From the NCBI RefSeq assembly GCF_900199405.1, contig NZ_LT963428.1:61584-125583 (forward strand): a stretch of 64,000 bases of DNA, given 5' to 3'. Source of the DNA: Beduinella massiliensis. Its GTDB lineage: Bacteria > Bacillota > Clostridia > Christensenellales > Aristaeellaceae. Position 1 is the first letter of the stretch, and every line of letters starts with the position of its first letter. The notes beneath the pieces were generated by a model, which saw only the letters and a list, made by a program, of their open reading frames with translations, had not been told where the DNA came from and ran no database searches. The position numbers were made by a program, and so were the translations under genes. Of this stretch, positions 14,256 through 22,785 are shown piece by piece.

Positions 14256-16603
14256 AGCTTGTCCCTCGCGCTGCTGCGGATGGTCAGCGTCTGCGGCAGG
14301 AAGGTCAGCGGCACCGTCGCGCCCGCGACGCCGTTGCGGTTCTTGAGGATCGTCACCGTGAGCTTCTGCTCGCGCTCCTGCGCGCCGGAGAGGGCCGCGC
14401 CGTCCTCCTCGCTCTGGTCCACCGCCTCGTTGAACAGGCCCAGCACCACGTTGGCGTCCTGCTCGATGTCGCCGGATTCGCGCAGGTTGTCCAGCCGCAC
14501 GCCCCGGCGCGTGTCCTCGCGCGCGCTCGTGGTCTTGCTCGGGCGGCCGAGCTGCGCGGCCAGAATCACCGGGATGTTCGCCTCCTTGGCCGCTTCCAGC
14601 AGCCGCCCGGAGATGCGCTGCAGCTCCACCTGGCGGCTGGGCGCCTGCGCGCCCGCCCACTTGATCTTCTGCATGTAGTCGATGAACACCGCCCGCAGCC
14701 GCGGGTTGCGCTTCTTCATGGAGACGATCAGGTCCGCCAGCGCGCCCGCGTCCAGACTCTCCTCGAAGAGCAGCAGCCGCCCCGCGTCCACCATCTCCCC
14801 GAACCTATCCCACGCGGCGTCCAGCTTCGGGCGGCGCATGTCCTGCGCGTCCCCGCCGCGCGCGAAGTACTGCTTGATCGCGTACTTGTTCTTCGTGCGG
14901 CTGAGCGTCTCCCCCGCGAGGATGTTGATCATGTTGAGCGCCAGCGCCGCGCGCGTCTCCTCGTAGGAGAAGAAGGCGAAGCTGTCCTCCGGGTTCTGGC
15001 GAAGCTGGTTCAGGAACACGTTTGTCAGCAGCGTCGTCTTGCCGTGCGAGGGGCGCGCGGCGATCAGCGTGATCGCCCCGTCCGGGATCGTCACCAGCGC
15101 GTCCAGCGCGGCAAACCCCGTCGGCAGGCCGTCCGGCGTGTCCTGAATGTCCTGCTTTAAGTCGCCCAGCGTATACGGCCTGAGCGTCCGCGCCGCAGCG
15201 CCCGCGATGCCCGACAGCGACTGCTTGACCATCGCCTCCACGTCCGCGGCGCGCCCCTCGGACACGTACTGCGAGATGCGCTGCGAAAGCGCGCGGTAGG
15301 CCGCCTCGCGCTCGCGCCCTGCGGCGCGCTCCTGGTGCGCCTCGTACTCCAGGCTCAGCAGCGCCTGCGGGATGCCCAGCGCCCCGGCGATGGGCGAAAG
15401 GTAGTCCATCGGGCTGATGGGATCGGTGAACGCGGAGGCGAAGGCCATGGCCTCGTCCAGCATTTCGTCGCGCTCGGGCTTGGTGAGCAGCCTGCCCTCC
15501 GAAAGGCCGTATTTGCGCAGGAGCTGCTCCGCCGCCCATTGCGCGGCGCTCTGCGGGCTCGCGATGGCCTCCTGAAAGGCCCTGACGCCCGCCTCGCCCG
15601 TCCGCATGAGCTCGTCCGGGTCTTTATACCCCTCCGGCAGCCGCGCGACGTAGGCCCGTCCCCCGGCCGCCTGGATGAGCCGGATCGCGGCGAGCGCGCC
15701 CTCGCGGCCCGCCTTGTCCATGTCCGCGTTGTCCAGCGCGAGCACGAAGGAGCGCACGCCCATGCGCAGGGCTTCCCGAAGCTGCGGCTCGGTGACGCGG
15801 CTGCCGCCCGTCGCCACCACGTTTTCGATGCCGCAGGCGGAGGCCATCAGCGCGTCGATGTAGCCCTCCACGACCACGGCGGCGGTGGCGCCCCGGCGCA
15901 GCGCGTCGATGTGAAAGAAGTGCTCGCCGCGCTTTACGCCCCGGTTGAACAGGTACTTGCGCCCCTCCTGCGAAAGGGGCTCCACGCACCGCACGATCAC
16001 GCCCTGCGCGTGGCCGTAGGCGTCGCGGTACGGGATGGCGAGGGTGTGCGTGTCGCCCAGCCCGCGCGGGGAAAAGAGCGAGAAGTCCTGCGTGTCGGCC
16101 GCCTCGATGAAGTCCGCGAGGTACGCGCGAAGCTGCCCCTGCGCGGGGTAGTGGCCGAAGCCCGCGGCGCGGATGGCCTCGTCCGTCCAGCCGCGCGCGC
16201 GCAGGTAGGCAAGCGTCCCCTCCCCCTCCGGGGAAAAGAGGCAGACCTGCATCGCCCGCACCGCCACGTCCAGCGCCTGTTGGCGGCTGATCGCGCGCTC
16301 CTGCCGCCGCCCGGCGTGCTCGGGCAGCGCGACGCCCGCAAAGCGCGCGAGGGTCTTCAGCGTGCCCTGCGCGTCCGTGCCGTCGCGGCGGGAGACGTAG
16401 TCCCACAGGCTCTGGCGGTAGCCGCACTTGTTGAGGCGGTTGCAGACGATCTGCGTGCCGTCGTGGTACAGGTACGCCTCGCGCCGCCCGCATTGGGGGC
16501 ACTTGAGCGCGTAGGCCTGGCCGCTGCGCCGGGGCTCCAGCTCCGCGAGCAGCGCCTCGCGGTCGAGGCTCTGGTAGATCGAGGTCATCAGTTCGGATGC
16601 CAT
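14252..16603 (-). CDS. bifunctional primase-helicase (zinc finger-TOPRIM-DnaB type)
   Basis: 783 residues. Residues 30-65 hold a CPQC..C..C zinc finger (KCPQCGRREAYLYHDG, then NRLNKCGYRQ), about 240-345 a TOPRIM domain (AAVVVEGYIDALMASACG, FVLALDNADMDKAG), and 480-770 a RecA-like DnaB C-terminal domain with Walker A ARPSHGKTTLL near 518, Walker B AVFIDYMQKIKW near 640 and LAAQLGRPS. This is the layout of phage T7 gp4-like proteins found in phages, plasmids and some integrative elements, which unwind DNA and prime lagging strands. The TOPRIM acidic motif reads DNADMDK, atypical. First gene of the operon; a long 9-bp repeat array lies directly upstream. Confidence 0.88.
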   Translation of the reverse strand: MASELMTSIYQSLDREALLAELEPRRSGQAYALKCPQCGRREAYLYHDGTQIVCNRLNKCGYRQSLWDYVSRRDGTDAQGTLKTLARFAGVALPEHAGRRQERAISRQQALDVAVRAMQVCLFSPEGEGTLAYLRARGWTDEAIRAAGFGHYPAQGQLRAYLADFIEAADTQDFSLFSPRGLGDTHTLAIPYRDAYGHAQGVIVRCVEPLSQEGRKYLFNRGVKRGEHFFHIDALRRGATAAVVVEGYIDALMASACGIENVVATGGSRVTEPQLREALRMGVRSFVLALDNADMDKAGREGALAAIRLIQAAGGRAYVARLPEGYKDPDELMRTGEAGVRAFQEAIASPQSAAQWAAEQLLRKYGLSEGRLLTKPERDEMLDEAMAFASAFTDPISPMDYLSPIAGALGIPQALLSLEYEAHQERAAGREREAAYRALSQRISQYVSEGRAADVEAMVKQSLSGIAGAAARTLRPYTLGDLKQDIQDTPDGLPTGFAALDALVTIPDGAITLIAARPSHGKTTLLTNVFLNQLRQNPEDSFAFFSYEETRAALALNMINILAGETLSRTKNKYAIKQYFARGGDAQDMRRPKLDAAWDRFGEMVDAGRLLLFEESLDAGALADLIVSMKKRNPRLRAVFIDYMQKIKWAGAQAPSRQVELQRISGRLLEAAKEANIPVILAAQLGRPSKTTSAREDTRRGVRLDNLRESGDIEQDANVVLGLFNEAVDQSEEDGAALSGAQEREQKLTVTILKNRNGVAGATVPLTFLPQTLTIRSSARDKL

Positions 16604-16632
16604 GGTTTCTCCTTTGCGCCTTTCGTTTTAAG

Positions 16633-17160
16633 GTATGTAAGCAGGGTGCTTTGTATGCGTATGTTTACGGGGTGGGCGGGGTTTACGCGGTTTAAGCTGT
16701 TTACTCCTTTTACCCCGTTTACGGGGATTCCTTTGTAAATCCGGTAAACAGGGTAAACGCCGCGCGGACAGCCGGAGCCGGTAAACGGGGTAAATCCGAT
16801 AAACCGGATAAACGGAATAAACACGGTATAATCGGTTTATCCGGTAAACAGAGAAATCCGCCGCGGCTTAAGGATACGAGTGGGAGCGGAGAATTCCGTG
16901 GTACCCGCGTCTTCTGCGTAATCCGAATAAACGGAGTAAACGAGCTATACAAATAATACGGATTAAACCGAGGAAACACCGTAAACCCTGTTTACACGAA
17001 ATCTTCTTCATTTTGATGTTTACATGAAACAGTGTAAAACAGAGAAAACAGAAGAAACAGGGAATACACAGGAAACAAAGAAATCACAGAATACAAGAAA
17101 TACGTAGAATACATTGTAAACAGAAATTACATGGAAATACGATAAACACAGTAAACATTA
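16633..17160. repeat. long array of degenerate 9-bp repeats (about 45 units)
   Basis: From 16663 to 16725 units read GTTTACGGG, GTTTACGCG, GTTTAAGCT, GTTTACTCC, GTTTACGGG; from 16735 they read GTAAATCCG, GTAAACAGG, GTAAACGCC; from 16781 to 16861 nine units follow without a phase break (GTAAACGGG to GAAATCCGC). A further run of 9-mers from about 17033 to 17130 (GTAAAACAG, AGAAAACAG, GGAATACAC, AGAATACAA, TGTAAACAG) is AT-richer. Orientation switches near 16730. The gap 16604-17289 contains no gene; frames in it are translations of the array. It precedes the primase-helicase start codon. Confidence 0.85.
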
Positions 17161-17289
17161 TAACAGGCCGCGCGCCGCAATGCAAGATGTATACAATGTT
17201 TACAGGATAATTTTGCGAAACCCCGCTTGCGCCGGGGCGCGACGGGCGGTATACTACTCCGTAGAGAAAGACACAGGGAGGGAAACGGC

Positions 17290-18213
17290 ATGAAGCTCAC
17301 ATTTCTGGGCACCGCCGCGGGCGAGGGCTACCCGGGGCTCTGGTGCGACTGCAAAAACTGCCGCTACGCGCGCGAGCACGGCGGCAAGAACGTCCGCGAG
17401 AACAGCTGCGCCGCGCTCGACGGCGACGTGCTCCTCGACCTGAACATGACGGCCTTTTCGCAGGCGAGGCGCTTTGGCGTCGATCTGCGGGGCGCGCGGG
17501 TGCTGCTGGTGACGCACGCACACGAGGATCACTTCACGCCCCAGCACCTGTACTGGCGCAGGATGCCCGCAGGCGCGGACGCGCTCACCTGGGAACAGCA
17601 GCACGACGTGGGCGCGCCGCGCTTCACAAGGCTTCCCCGGCTGCACATCGCGGGCCCGCGCTACGCGCTTTCCGCCCTGCGCGAGAAAGAGCTGCACGGC
17701 GGCGTGCCCACGGCGCAGGGGGGCGGCGGCGAGGGCGGCTGGTCGGACGAGGCGGGCGACATGGACTTCACGGTCGTGCGGGCGGGGGAGCGATTGACGT
17801 TCCCCGACGTGGCGGACCTCGCGGTGACGCCGGTGCGCGCGCTTCACGGCCCGGAGGCGGACTTCACGTTCAACTACGTGATCGAACGCGGCGGCAAGAC
17901 GTTGCTCTACGCGCTGGACACCGGGGGCTACGACGACGAGATGCGCGCGGTGCTCTCGCGCTTTTGCTTCGACGCGGTGGTTCTGGAGGGCACCTGCGGG
18001 CTGACGCGGCGCGACCCGGGCGGGCACATGAACGCGCAGAAGGACCGGGAGATGGTGCGCTATCTGGAATCTCACGGCCTGCTGCGCGCCGGGGCGCGCG
18101 TGTACCTGTCGCACCTGTCGCCGCATTGGGCGCCGCCGCACGACGCCTACGCGCCGATGATGGCCGCGGAGGGCATGACCGTCGCCTACGACGGGCTGAC
18201 GGTGCGCGTTTAG
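17290..18213 (+). CDS. metallo-beta-lactamase fold hydrolase, PhnP/phosphodiesterase-like
   Basis: 307 residues. MKLTFLGTAAGEGYPGLWCDC starts the fold, with a Cys pair (CDCKNC) like that in PhnP-type proteins; the metal motif VTHAHEDHFTP is near 75-85, and FNYVIERGGKTLLYALDTGGY near 205-225 gives the later Asp ligand. HLSPHWAPPHD near the end supplies a His. Such enzymes hydrolyse cyclic phosphates or related esters; the substrate here is unknown. The start at 17290 follows GGGAGGG. It is convergent with the phosphoesterase gene across a two-way terminator. Confidence 0.85.
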   Translation: MKLTFLGTAAGEGYPGLWCDCKNCRYAREHGGKNVRENSCAALDGDVLLDLNMTAFSQARRFGVDLRGARVLLVTHAHEDHFTPQHLYWRRMPAGADALTWEQQHDVGAPRFTRLPRLHIAGPRYALSALREKELHGGVPTAQGGGGEGGWSDEAGDMDFTVVRAGERLTFPDVADLAVTPVRALHGPEADFTFNYVIERGGKTLLYALDTGGYDDEMRAVLSRFCFDAVVLEGTCGLTRRDPGGHMNAQKDREMVRYLESHGLLRAGARVYLSHLSPHWAPPHDAYAPMMAAEGMTVAYDGLTVRV

Positions 18214-18241
18214 GGGGCGGCAAGCCGCACCGTGGCTCGAT

Positions 18242-18296
18242 AAAAAGCCAGCGCCGGTTGGGGGCGAAACCGCCCGAAACCGGCGCTGGATTTTTT
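18242..18296. terminator. two-way terminator between convergent genes
   Basis: CCAGCGCCGGTT pairs with AACCGGCGCTGG with an inner GGGCG/CGCCC hairpin; TTTTTTATTT follows on the plus strand and AAAAA precedes it. Confidence 0.85.
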
Positions 18297-18372
18297 ATTT
18301 GGTTGCTCAGGGAAGCGGCCGTTCGCAAGAGGCCGCGTGCGAGAGCGGGGGACAGCGGGCGCGCCCCTCGCC

Positions 18373-19149
18373 CTAGGGGCGCTTTACGCCCGGCGGCAGC
18401 TCCCAGGGCTTGTCCGGCCCGTCCGCCTCGGTTTTGCAGAAGAAGAAGTCCGCGACGTGCCACTCCTCCGGCATGAGGAAGGGGCGCATGCGCTGAACCT
18501 CCCGCGCAAGGGGCGTGCGGTCGTAGGGCGTGTGGCGAAGCAGGATCGCCCCGTCCTCGATGACGGCGTAAAAGGCGTCCTTGCTCGGCTCGTCCGGACG
18601 GCGGTAGGACGCGCTGCCGGGGTTAAGCCAGAGAGAGCGGCCGTCGTGCCGCTGCACGAGCTGGCGGTGGCTGTGGCCGAAGATCATGCGCCGCTCCGCG
18701 CCCGGCGCGTGGGGAAGGGCGAAGTTTTTTTCCCAATAGCGGTCGAAGTGGTATTGGCTGTCGATCGTGGCGTAGCCTTCGCCGCAGCGGTGGGCCATCA
18801 GGTATTCGATGCCGTCCGCGGTAAAGGACAGGTGGGTCGGTAGGCTTTCGAGGAATTTCACGTCGGCCTCCGCCAGGCGCTCGCAGTTGTGGTGCACCCA
18901 GGCGCAGCGCTCCTGTGGCAGGCCGGCGTAGCCGCCGGCCCGATAGACGCTGATCAGCCGGTCGTCATGGTTGCCGCGGACGCATCGAACGCCGTTTGCG
19001 CGCACCCACGCGATCGTCCCCGCCGGGTCGGTGCCGTAATCGACGAAGTCGCCCGCAGCGTAGATCGCGTCCGCGCCGCCCTCCTTTTGCAGGATGGCGC
19101 GCACGCCCTCTGCGTTGCTGTGCAGGTCGGAAAGAATCAACAGCTTCAT
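18373..19149 (-). CDS. metallophosphoesterase
   Basis: 258 residues with all five calcineurin-like motifs: LILSDLHSNAEG (4-15), YAAGDFVDYG (about 30-39), RCVRGNHDD (about 55-63), MAHRCGEGY, and IFGHSHRQLV (about 148-157). Size and order resemble YfcE/MJ0936-type phosphodiesterases. C-terminus is longer and ends LPPGVKRP. The ATG follows a GGAGGAG site 5 bases upstream (reverse of CTCCTCC at 19154-19160). The natural substrate cannot be told. Confidence 0.88.
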   Translation of the reverse strand: MKLLILSDLHSNAEGVRAILQKEGGADAIYAAGDFVDYGTDPAGTIAWVRANGVRCVRGNHDDRLISVYRAGGYAGLPQERCAWVHHNCERLAEADVKFLESLPTHLSFTADGIEYLMAHRCGEGYATIDSQYHFDRYWEKNFALPHAPGAERRMIFGHSHRQLVQRHDGRSLWLNPGSASYRRPDEPSKDAFYAVIEDGAILLRHTPYDRTPLAREVQRMRPFLMPEEWHVADFFFCKTEADGPDKPWELPPGVKRP

Positions 19150-19168
19150 GTCCGGCGCTCCTCCCGCG

Positions 19169-20746
19169 TTACTTGGCGTAGGCCTCGTTGAGCTCTTCGA
19201 GCACGGGGTCGATCAGGTAGGCGTAGGACTTGACCCAGTTGTTCCAGTTGTCCTCGATGTCGCCGCTGCTGAGGATGACCGTCGCGTATTCGTCGCCATA
19301 GTTGATGCTGACGCGGCTCATCGCGTCGGAGGAGTGGAGCTGCACGTTCCAGTCGATGGGCGCGATGCTCGTATCGGACGCGTACTGGTTCTTGAGCTCG
19401 TACATCTGGGCGACGCGGTCGCGGTATTCCTGCCGGTAGGCCGGGTTGATGAGCGTGAAGTCGTCGCTCATGATGACCAGCCGGTGGTAGATCGGGTAGA
19501 TGGAGGGGTACTTGCTGCGCGCGCTGTCGCCCTCCGCGTAGTGGGAGACGATCGCGCCGTCCTCGCCGTAGTTCCAATCGACGTCCTCAAAGCCCATGCG
19601 GATGACCATCTGGCCGTAGTCCGTGGCCGCGTAGTCCATCAGGTCCATGTAGCGCGCGAACTTCTCCTCGCTGATGCTCGGGCTGAACATCACGTAGCCC
19701 GCGTAGTTGATGAGCTCCGGCGCGTGATAGGCGCCGTCCTCGCCCAGGATGAGCGCGGTGTGCACCACGTCGTCGTACTCAAGGCCCAGGTTGTCGCGCA
19801 GGTAGTTTTCCGTCAGCGCCATGTAGGAGGCCATGCCGTACTGAACGGTAAGCCCCGCGATGCCCGCGATGTAGAAGTCCTCCTCCGCCTCGGAACCCGT
19901 GTAGGCGTAAAACTCCGGATGGAGCAGGCCCTCGTCGTACGCCTGCTTGTAGAGCCGAAGGCCCGTCAGCGTGTCCTCTGAGGCGGGGCCCCACTGATAC
20001 CGGCCCTCCTCGTCCAGGTAGAACTCGCAGGACGTGTCCGCGCCGCCGGCGTAGGCGTTGTTGGGCAGCGTGAACGTATAGGAGTTGAAGATGGGGCGGA
20101 TGGCCATCGGCACCAGACGGCTGCCCACGTTGCCCGGGTCCTTTTCCTTGATGAGGCGGGCGTATTCCATCAGCTCGCTGGTCTTGTAGGCGTCCTTGAG
20201 CGGGAAGCCGACGGCCTCGGCCCAGTCCTTGCGCAGGTACGCGAGGTAGTGGGGCACGACCTTCTCCGCCGGGTAGTTGCTCGCGAAGATCGCGCGCGGG
20301 AAGATGTAGGTGCCGCCCGCCTGGTTTGCCACGGCGTCGCCCAGCGAGGTCAGCTCAAAGGCCTTTGCGGCGTTGGGCCAGCGCTCCTTCCAGTCGTCGG
20401 GGAAGCGGTAGAGCAGCTCCTGGTCGATGTAATTCATCATCTCGCCGCTCTTGTAGGAGCCGCCGATGACCACCTCGGGCATGTTGCCCGCGTTGATCCA
20501 CACGCGGATCTTCTCCTCGGAGTTCTCCGTGGGCAGGGAGATGATGTCCCACTCAAAGTTGAACTTGTCCTCAAAGTAACGGGAAAGCTCGTCTCCGTTG
20601 TAGTCCACCGATTCGTTGATGTTCGTGGAGGCAACCTGGAACACCATGTGGTCCGGGTACTTCGGGTCGGTTTCGCCAAGTGCGGCGGGCGCGCACGCGC
20701 AAAGCGCCAGGAGAGCTGCAAGGGCAGTTGCAAAGAGCCTTTTCAT
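19169..20746 (-). CDS. extracellular solute-binding protein, LplA type (sugar uptake)
   Basis: 525 residues, the size of large family 1 binding proteins that work with LplB/YtcP permeases. The leader MKRLFATALAALLALCACAPAALGE has a possible lipobox (LCAC) and otherwise a type I cleavage site. Mature-part motifs: KIRVWINAGNMPEVVIGGSY near the hinge, YAGGADTSCEFYLDEEGRYQ, and GMASYMALTENYLRD. AGAGGAGAA precedes the ATG; a TATAAT at 20798-20803 (minus strand) has only a weak -35, as expected of an activator-dependent promoter, probably the AraC regulator at 22786. The cognate permeases are at 23844 and 24762. Confidence 0.9.
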   Translation of the reverse strand: MKRLFATALAALLALCACAPAALGETDPKYPDHMVFQVASTNINESVDYNGDELSRYFEDKFNFEWDIISLPTENSEEKIRVWINAGNMPEVVIGGSYKSGEMMNYIDQELLYRFPDDWKERWPNAAKAFELTSLGDAVANQAGGTYIFPRAIFASNYPAEKVVPHYLAYLRKDWAEAVGFPLKDAYKTSELMEYARLIKEKDPGNVGSRLVPMAIRPIFNSYTFTLPNNAYAGGADTSCEFYLDEEGRYQWGPASEDTLTGLRLYKQAYDEGLLHPEFYAYTGSEAEEDFYIAGIAGLTVQYGMASYMALTENYLRDNLGLEYDDVVHTALILGEDGAYHAPELINYAGYVMFSPSISEEKFARYMDLMDYAATDYGQMVIRMGFEDVDWNYGEDGAIVSHYAEGDSARSKYPSIYPIYHRLVIMSDDFTLINPAYRQEYRDRVAQMYELKNQYASDTSIAPIDWNVQLHSSDAMSRVSINYGDEYATVILSSGDIEDNWNNWVKSYAYLIDPVLEELNEAYAK

Positions 20747-20877
20747 AGGGGTTCTCCTCTCATCGGTCGGTCGGAACGGATACCTTCTTTTTAGGACATT
20801 ATATCAGTATTCCGGTGGATTTTTAATGCATAATAGGATGTTTTAGATGGACTATATTATGTTTTGTCCCATGCCGG

Positions 20878-20906
20878 TGGACAGCTCCCGCCTCCGTGCC
20901 TATAAT
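20878..20906 (+). promoter_or_regulatory. promoter of the sensor kinase gene
   Basis: TGGACA (20878-20883), 17-base spacer, TATAAT (20901-20906). The transcript would start about 11 bases before the ATG at 20923, excluding the upstream GTG at 20896. Confidence 0.7.
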
Positions 20907-20922
20907 GAAACGGGGTGAGAAC

Positions 20923-22731
20923 ATGATGGGGCGGGCGAAAAAGCGGAGCCTTCGCAGGCTCGATCTGCGCGTGCGCATGATCCTGAGCACGGTGGTCGTG
21001 GCCTGCTTTTTTCTGCTGGTCGGCGGGGTCTACGTGGATTTGTTCGCAAACATGGCCGAGCGGCAGGTGGACGAGCTCAGCGGGCTGCTCGCCTCGGAGA
21101 TGGATTCGCAGATGCGGCGCACCGCGGACATTCTGCGGCGCACCGCCATATCGCTTAGCTATTCCAGCGACGTGCAGGGCGCGCTGTACGCCCCTTCGCC
21201 CCTGACGCGCATGCAGAACCTCAAGATCGTGCGCGGCACGGTGCACAACTACGCGGAACTGAGCGCGGGCATCCTGAACATCCTCATCTATCAGGACGCG
21301 CACAACAAGATCACGTCGGGCGATTCCTACCTCGCATTGCAGACGGACACGCTCCGCGGGCTGGGCTTCGAGGACCTGCGCGCCACGCAGGAGGAACGCT
21401 TTACCCCCATCCTCACGACGGACGGGGGCGCGCTGTGTTTCATGTACGTCCTGCCCTTCCGCAACGCCCTCTTTCCCGGCAGCGCGCAGGAGGAATCCGG
21501 CCTGTGCGCCATCCTCTACAGCCTGCGGGACTTCGTCAGCGACGAACTGTTCCGGCGGGGGAGCGTCAATTACCTGGTCGTCACCGACGGAAAGGACGCG
21601 CACGCGCTCACCCCCATGGAGGAGGCGCTTTCGCTGCGCCTTTCCCGCCTTTCGCCGGGCGTCAGCGACATCGACGTCTCGGGCACGCGCTGCGTGGCCT
21701 ACGGCTTTGAACTGCCGCTGACCGGTTGGCGCCTGACCTACGCGCTGCCGCGCGCGGACATCGTCTCCGTCTCCATCGGCGCCTATCGCGGCTACATGAC
21801 GTTCATCGGCTGCGGCGCGGTGGCGGTCATCGTGTTCGTGCTGTACAACCTGTACTACATCGCCCGGAGCATCCGCAAGGTCACGCGCGCGGTCGGTGCG
21901 ACCCGGGGGACGGAGGGGGCCCAAATCGAATCGCCCGGCCTGCCGGAGATGCGCATGCTGGCCGACGAGCTGAACAGCCTGCTTTCGCGCATCGAGAGCG
22001 AGCAGGCGCGCAGCGCGCAGGCCCAGCAGCGGTTTTACGACGCGATGCTGGCCAAGAACGAGGCGGAGATGGCCTTTTACCGCAGCCAGATCAGCCCGCA
22101 CTTTCTGTTCAACACGCTGGAATGCATCCGCTCCATGGCGCAGCACTACGGCGCGCAGCCCGTCGAGCGGCTGATCTTCGCCACGTCGCGCGTGCTGCAA
22201 TACTCGCTCTATTCCGAGGTGATCGTGCCCCTTTGCGACGAGCTGCAAAACGCGCGCAACTACGTGGAGCTGATGAACGCCCGCGCCATGAACGCCTACG
22301 CGTACCGCGAGAGGGTGGACGCGGGCGCGCTGGACCGGCCCATGGTCTCCATGATTTTGCAGCCTCTGCTGGAAAACGCGATCCGCCACGGCGCCGGGGG
22401 AGAGCGCGCGCGGGGCTTCGTGCTGGCGCTTCACGTGCGGCTGCTCGCGGACGGCTCGATGGAAATCCGCGTGGCGGACAACGGGCGCGGCATGAGCCCG
22501 CAGGCGCTCACGCGTCTGAACCGCAGCATCAGCGAGGGGGAGGGCACGCAGGGCGCGGGCAGCATCGGCATCCTGAACGTGGACAGGCGGCTTCGCCTCG
22601 CGGACCCCGGGTGCCGAACCCGCATCCTCTCCCGGGAGGGGCACTTTACGGCGGTGATCCTGAACATCCCGCGCGCGCTCGCCCTGCAGGAGGTCATCCT
22701 CCGCGAGGAGGAAAGGGAGGGCCGCGCGTGA
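20923..22731 (+). CDS. YesM family sensor histidine kinase
   Basis: 602 residues. One membrane helix near 20-42 (MILSTVVVACFFLLVGGVYV), an extracellular sensor domain of about 240 residues, a second helix near 282-300 (FIGCGAVAVIVFVLYNLYYI), a HAMP-like linker, the His_kinase domain with SQISPHFLFNTLECIRSMA (phospho-acceptor His) and an ATPase domain with NAIRHGAGGE and ADNGRGMSPQ. This is the two-component family that pairs with AraC-type regulators such as the one convergent at 22786 and controls LplB/YtcP sugar importers. It is on the opposite strand from its partner. Confidence 0.9.
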   Translation: MMGRAKKRSLRRLDLRVRMILSTVVVACFFLLVGGVYVDLFANMAERQVDELSGLLASEMDSQMRRTADILRRTAISLSYSSDVQGALYAPSPLTRMQNLKIVRGTVHNYAELSAGILNILIYQDAHNKITSGDSYLALQTDTLRGLGFEDLRATQEERFTPILTTDGGALCFMYVLPFRNALFPGSAQEESGLCAILYSLRDFVSDELFRRGSVNYLVVTDGKDAHALTPMEEALSLRLSRLSPGVSDIDVSGTRCVAYGFELPLTGWRLTYALPRADIVSVSIGAYRGYMTFIGCGAVAVIVFVLYNLYYIARSIRKVTRAVGATRGTEGAQIESPGLPEMRMLADELNSLLSRIESEQARSAQAQQRFYDAMLAKNEAEMAFYRSQISPHFLFNTLECIRSMAQHYGAQPVERLIFATSRVLQYSLYSEVIVPLCDELQNARNYVELMNARAMNAYAYRERVDAGALDRPMVSMILQPLLENAIRHGAGGERARGFVLALHVRLLADGSMEIRVADNGRGMSPQALTRLNRSISEGEGTQGAGSIGILNVDRRLRLADPGCRTRILSREGHFTAVILNIPRALALQEVILREEEREGRA

Positions 22732-22741
22732 TTCGGGCGTT

Positions 22742-22785
22742 AAAAAAGGGGGACGGACCGCCGCGCGGCGGTCCGTCCCCCCTTC
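22742..22785. terminator. two-way terminator between kinase and regulator genes
   Basis: GGGGACGGACCGCCG pairs perfectly with CGGCGGTCCGTCCCC; AAAAAA on the left and CCTTCTT on the right. It serves both convergent genes. Confidence 0.85.

Noticed and set aside
16588..16979. ORFs rich in FTPFTG, FIPFIR or VNGVKG tripeptides
   Set aside because: They are translations of the 9-bp repeat array, open on both strands because of the three-codon period.
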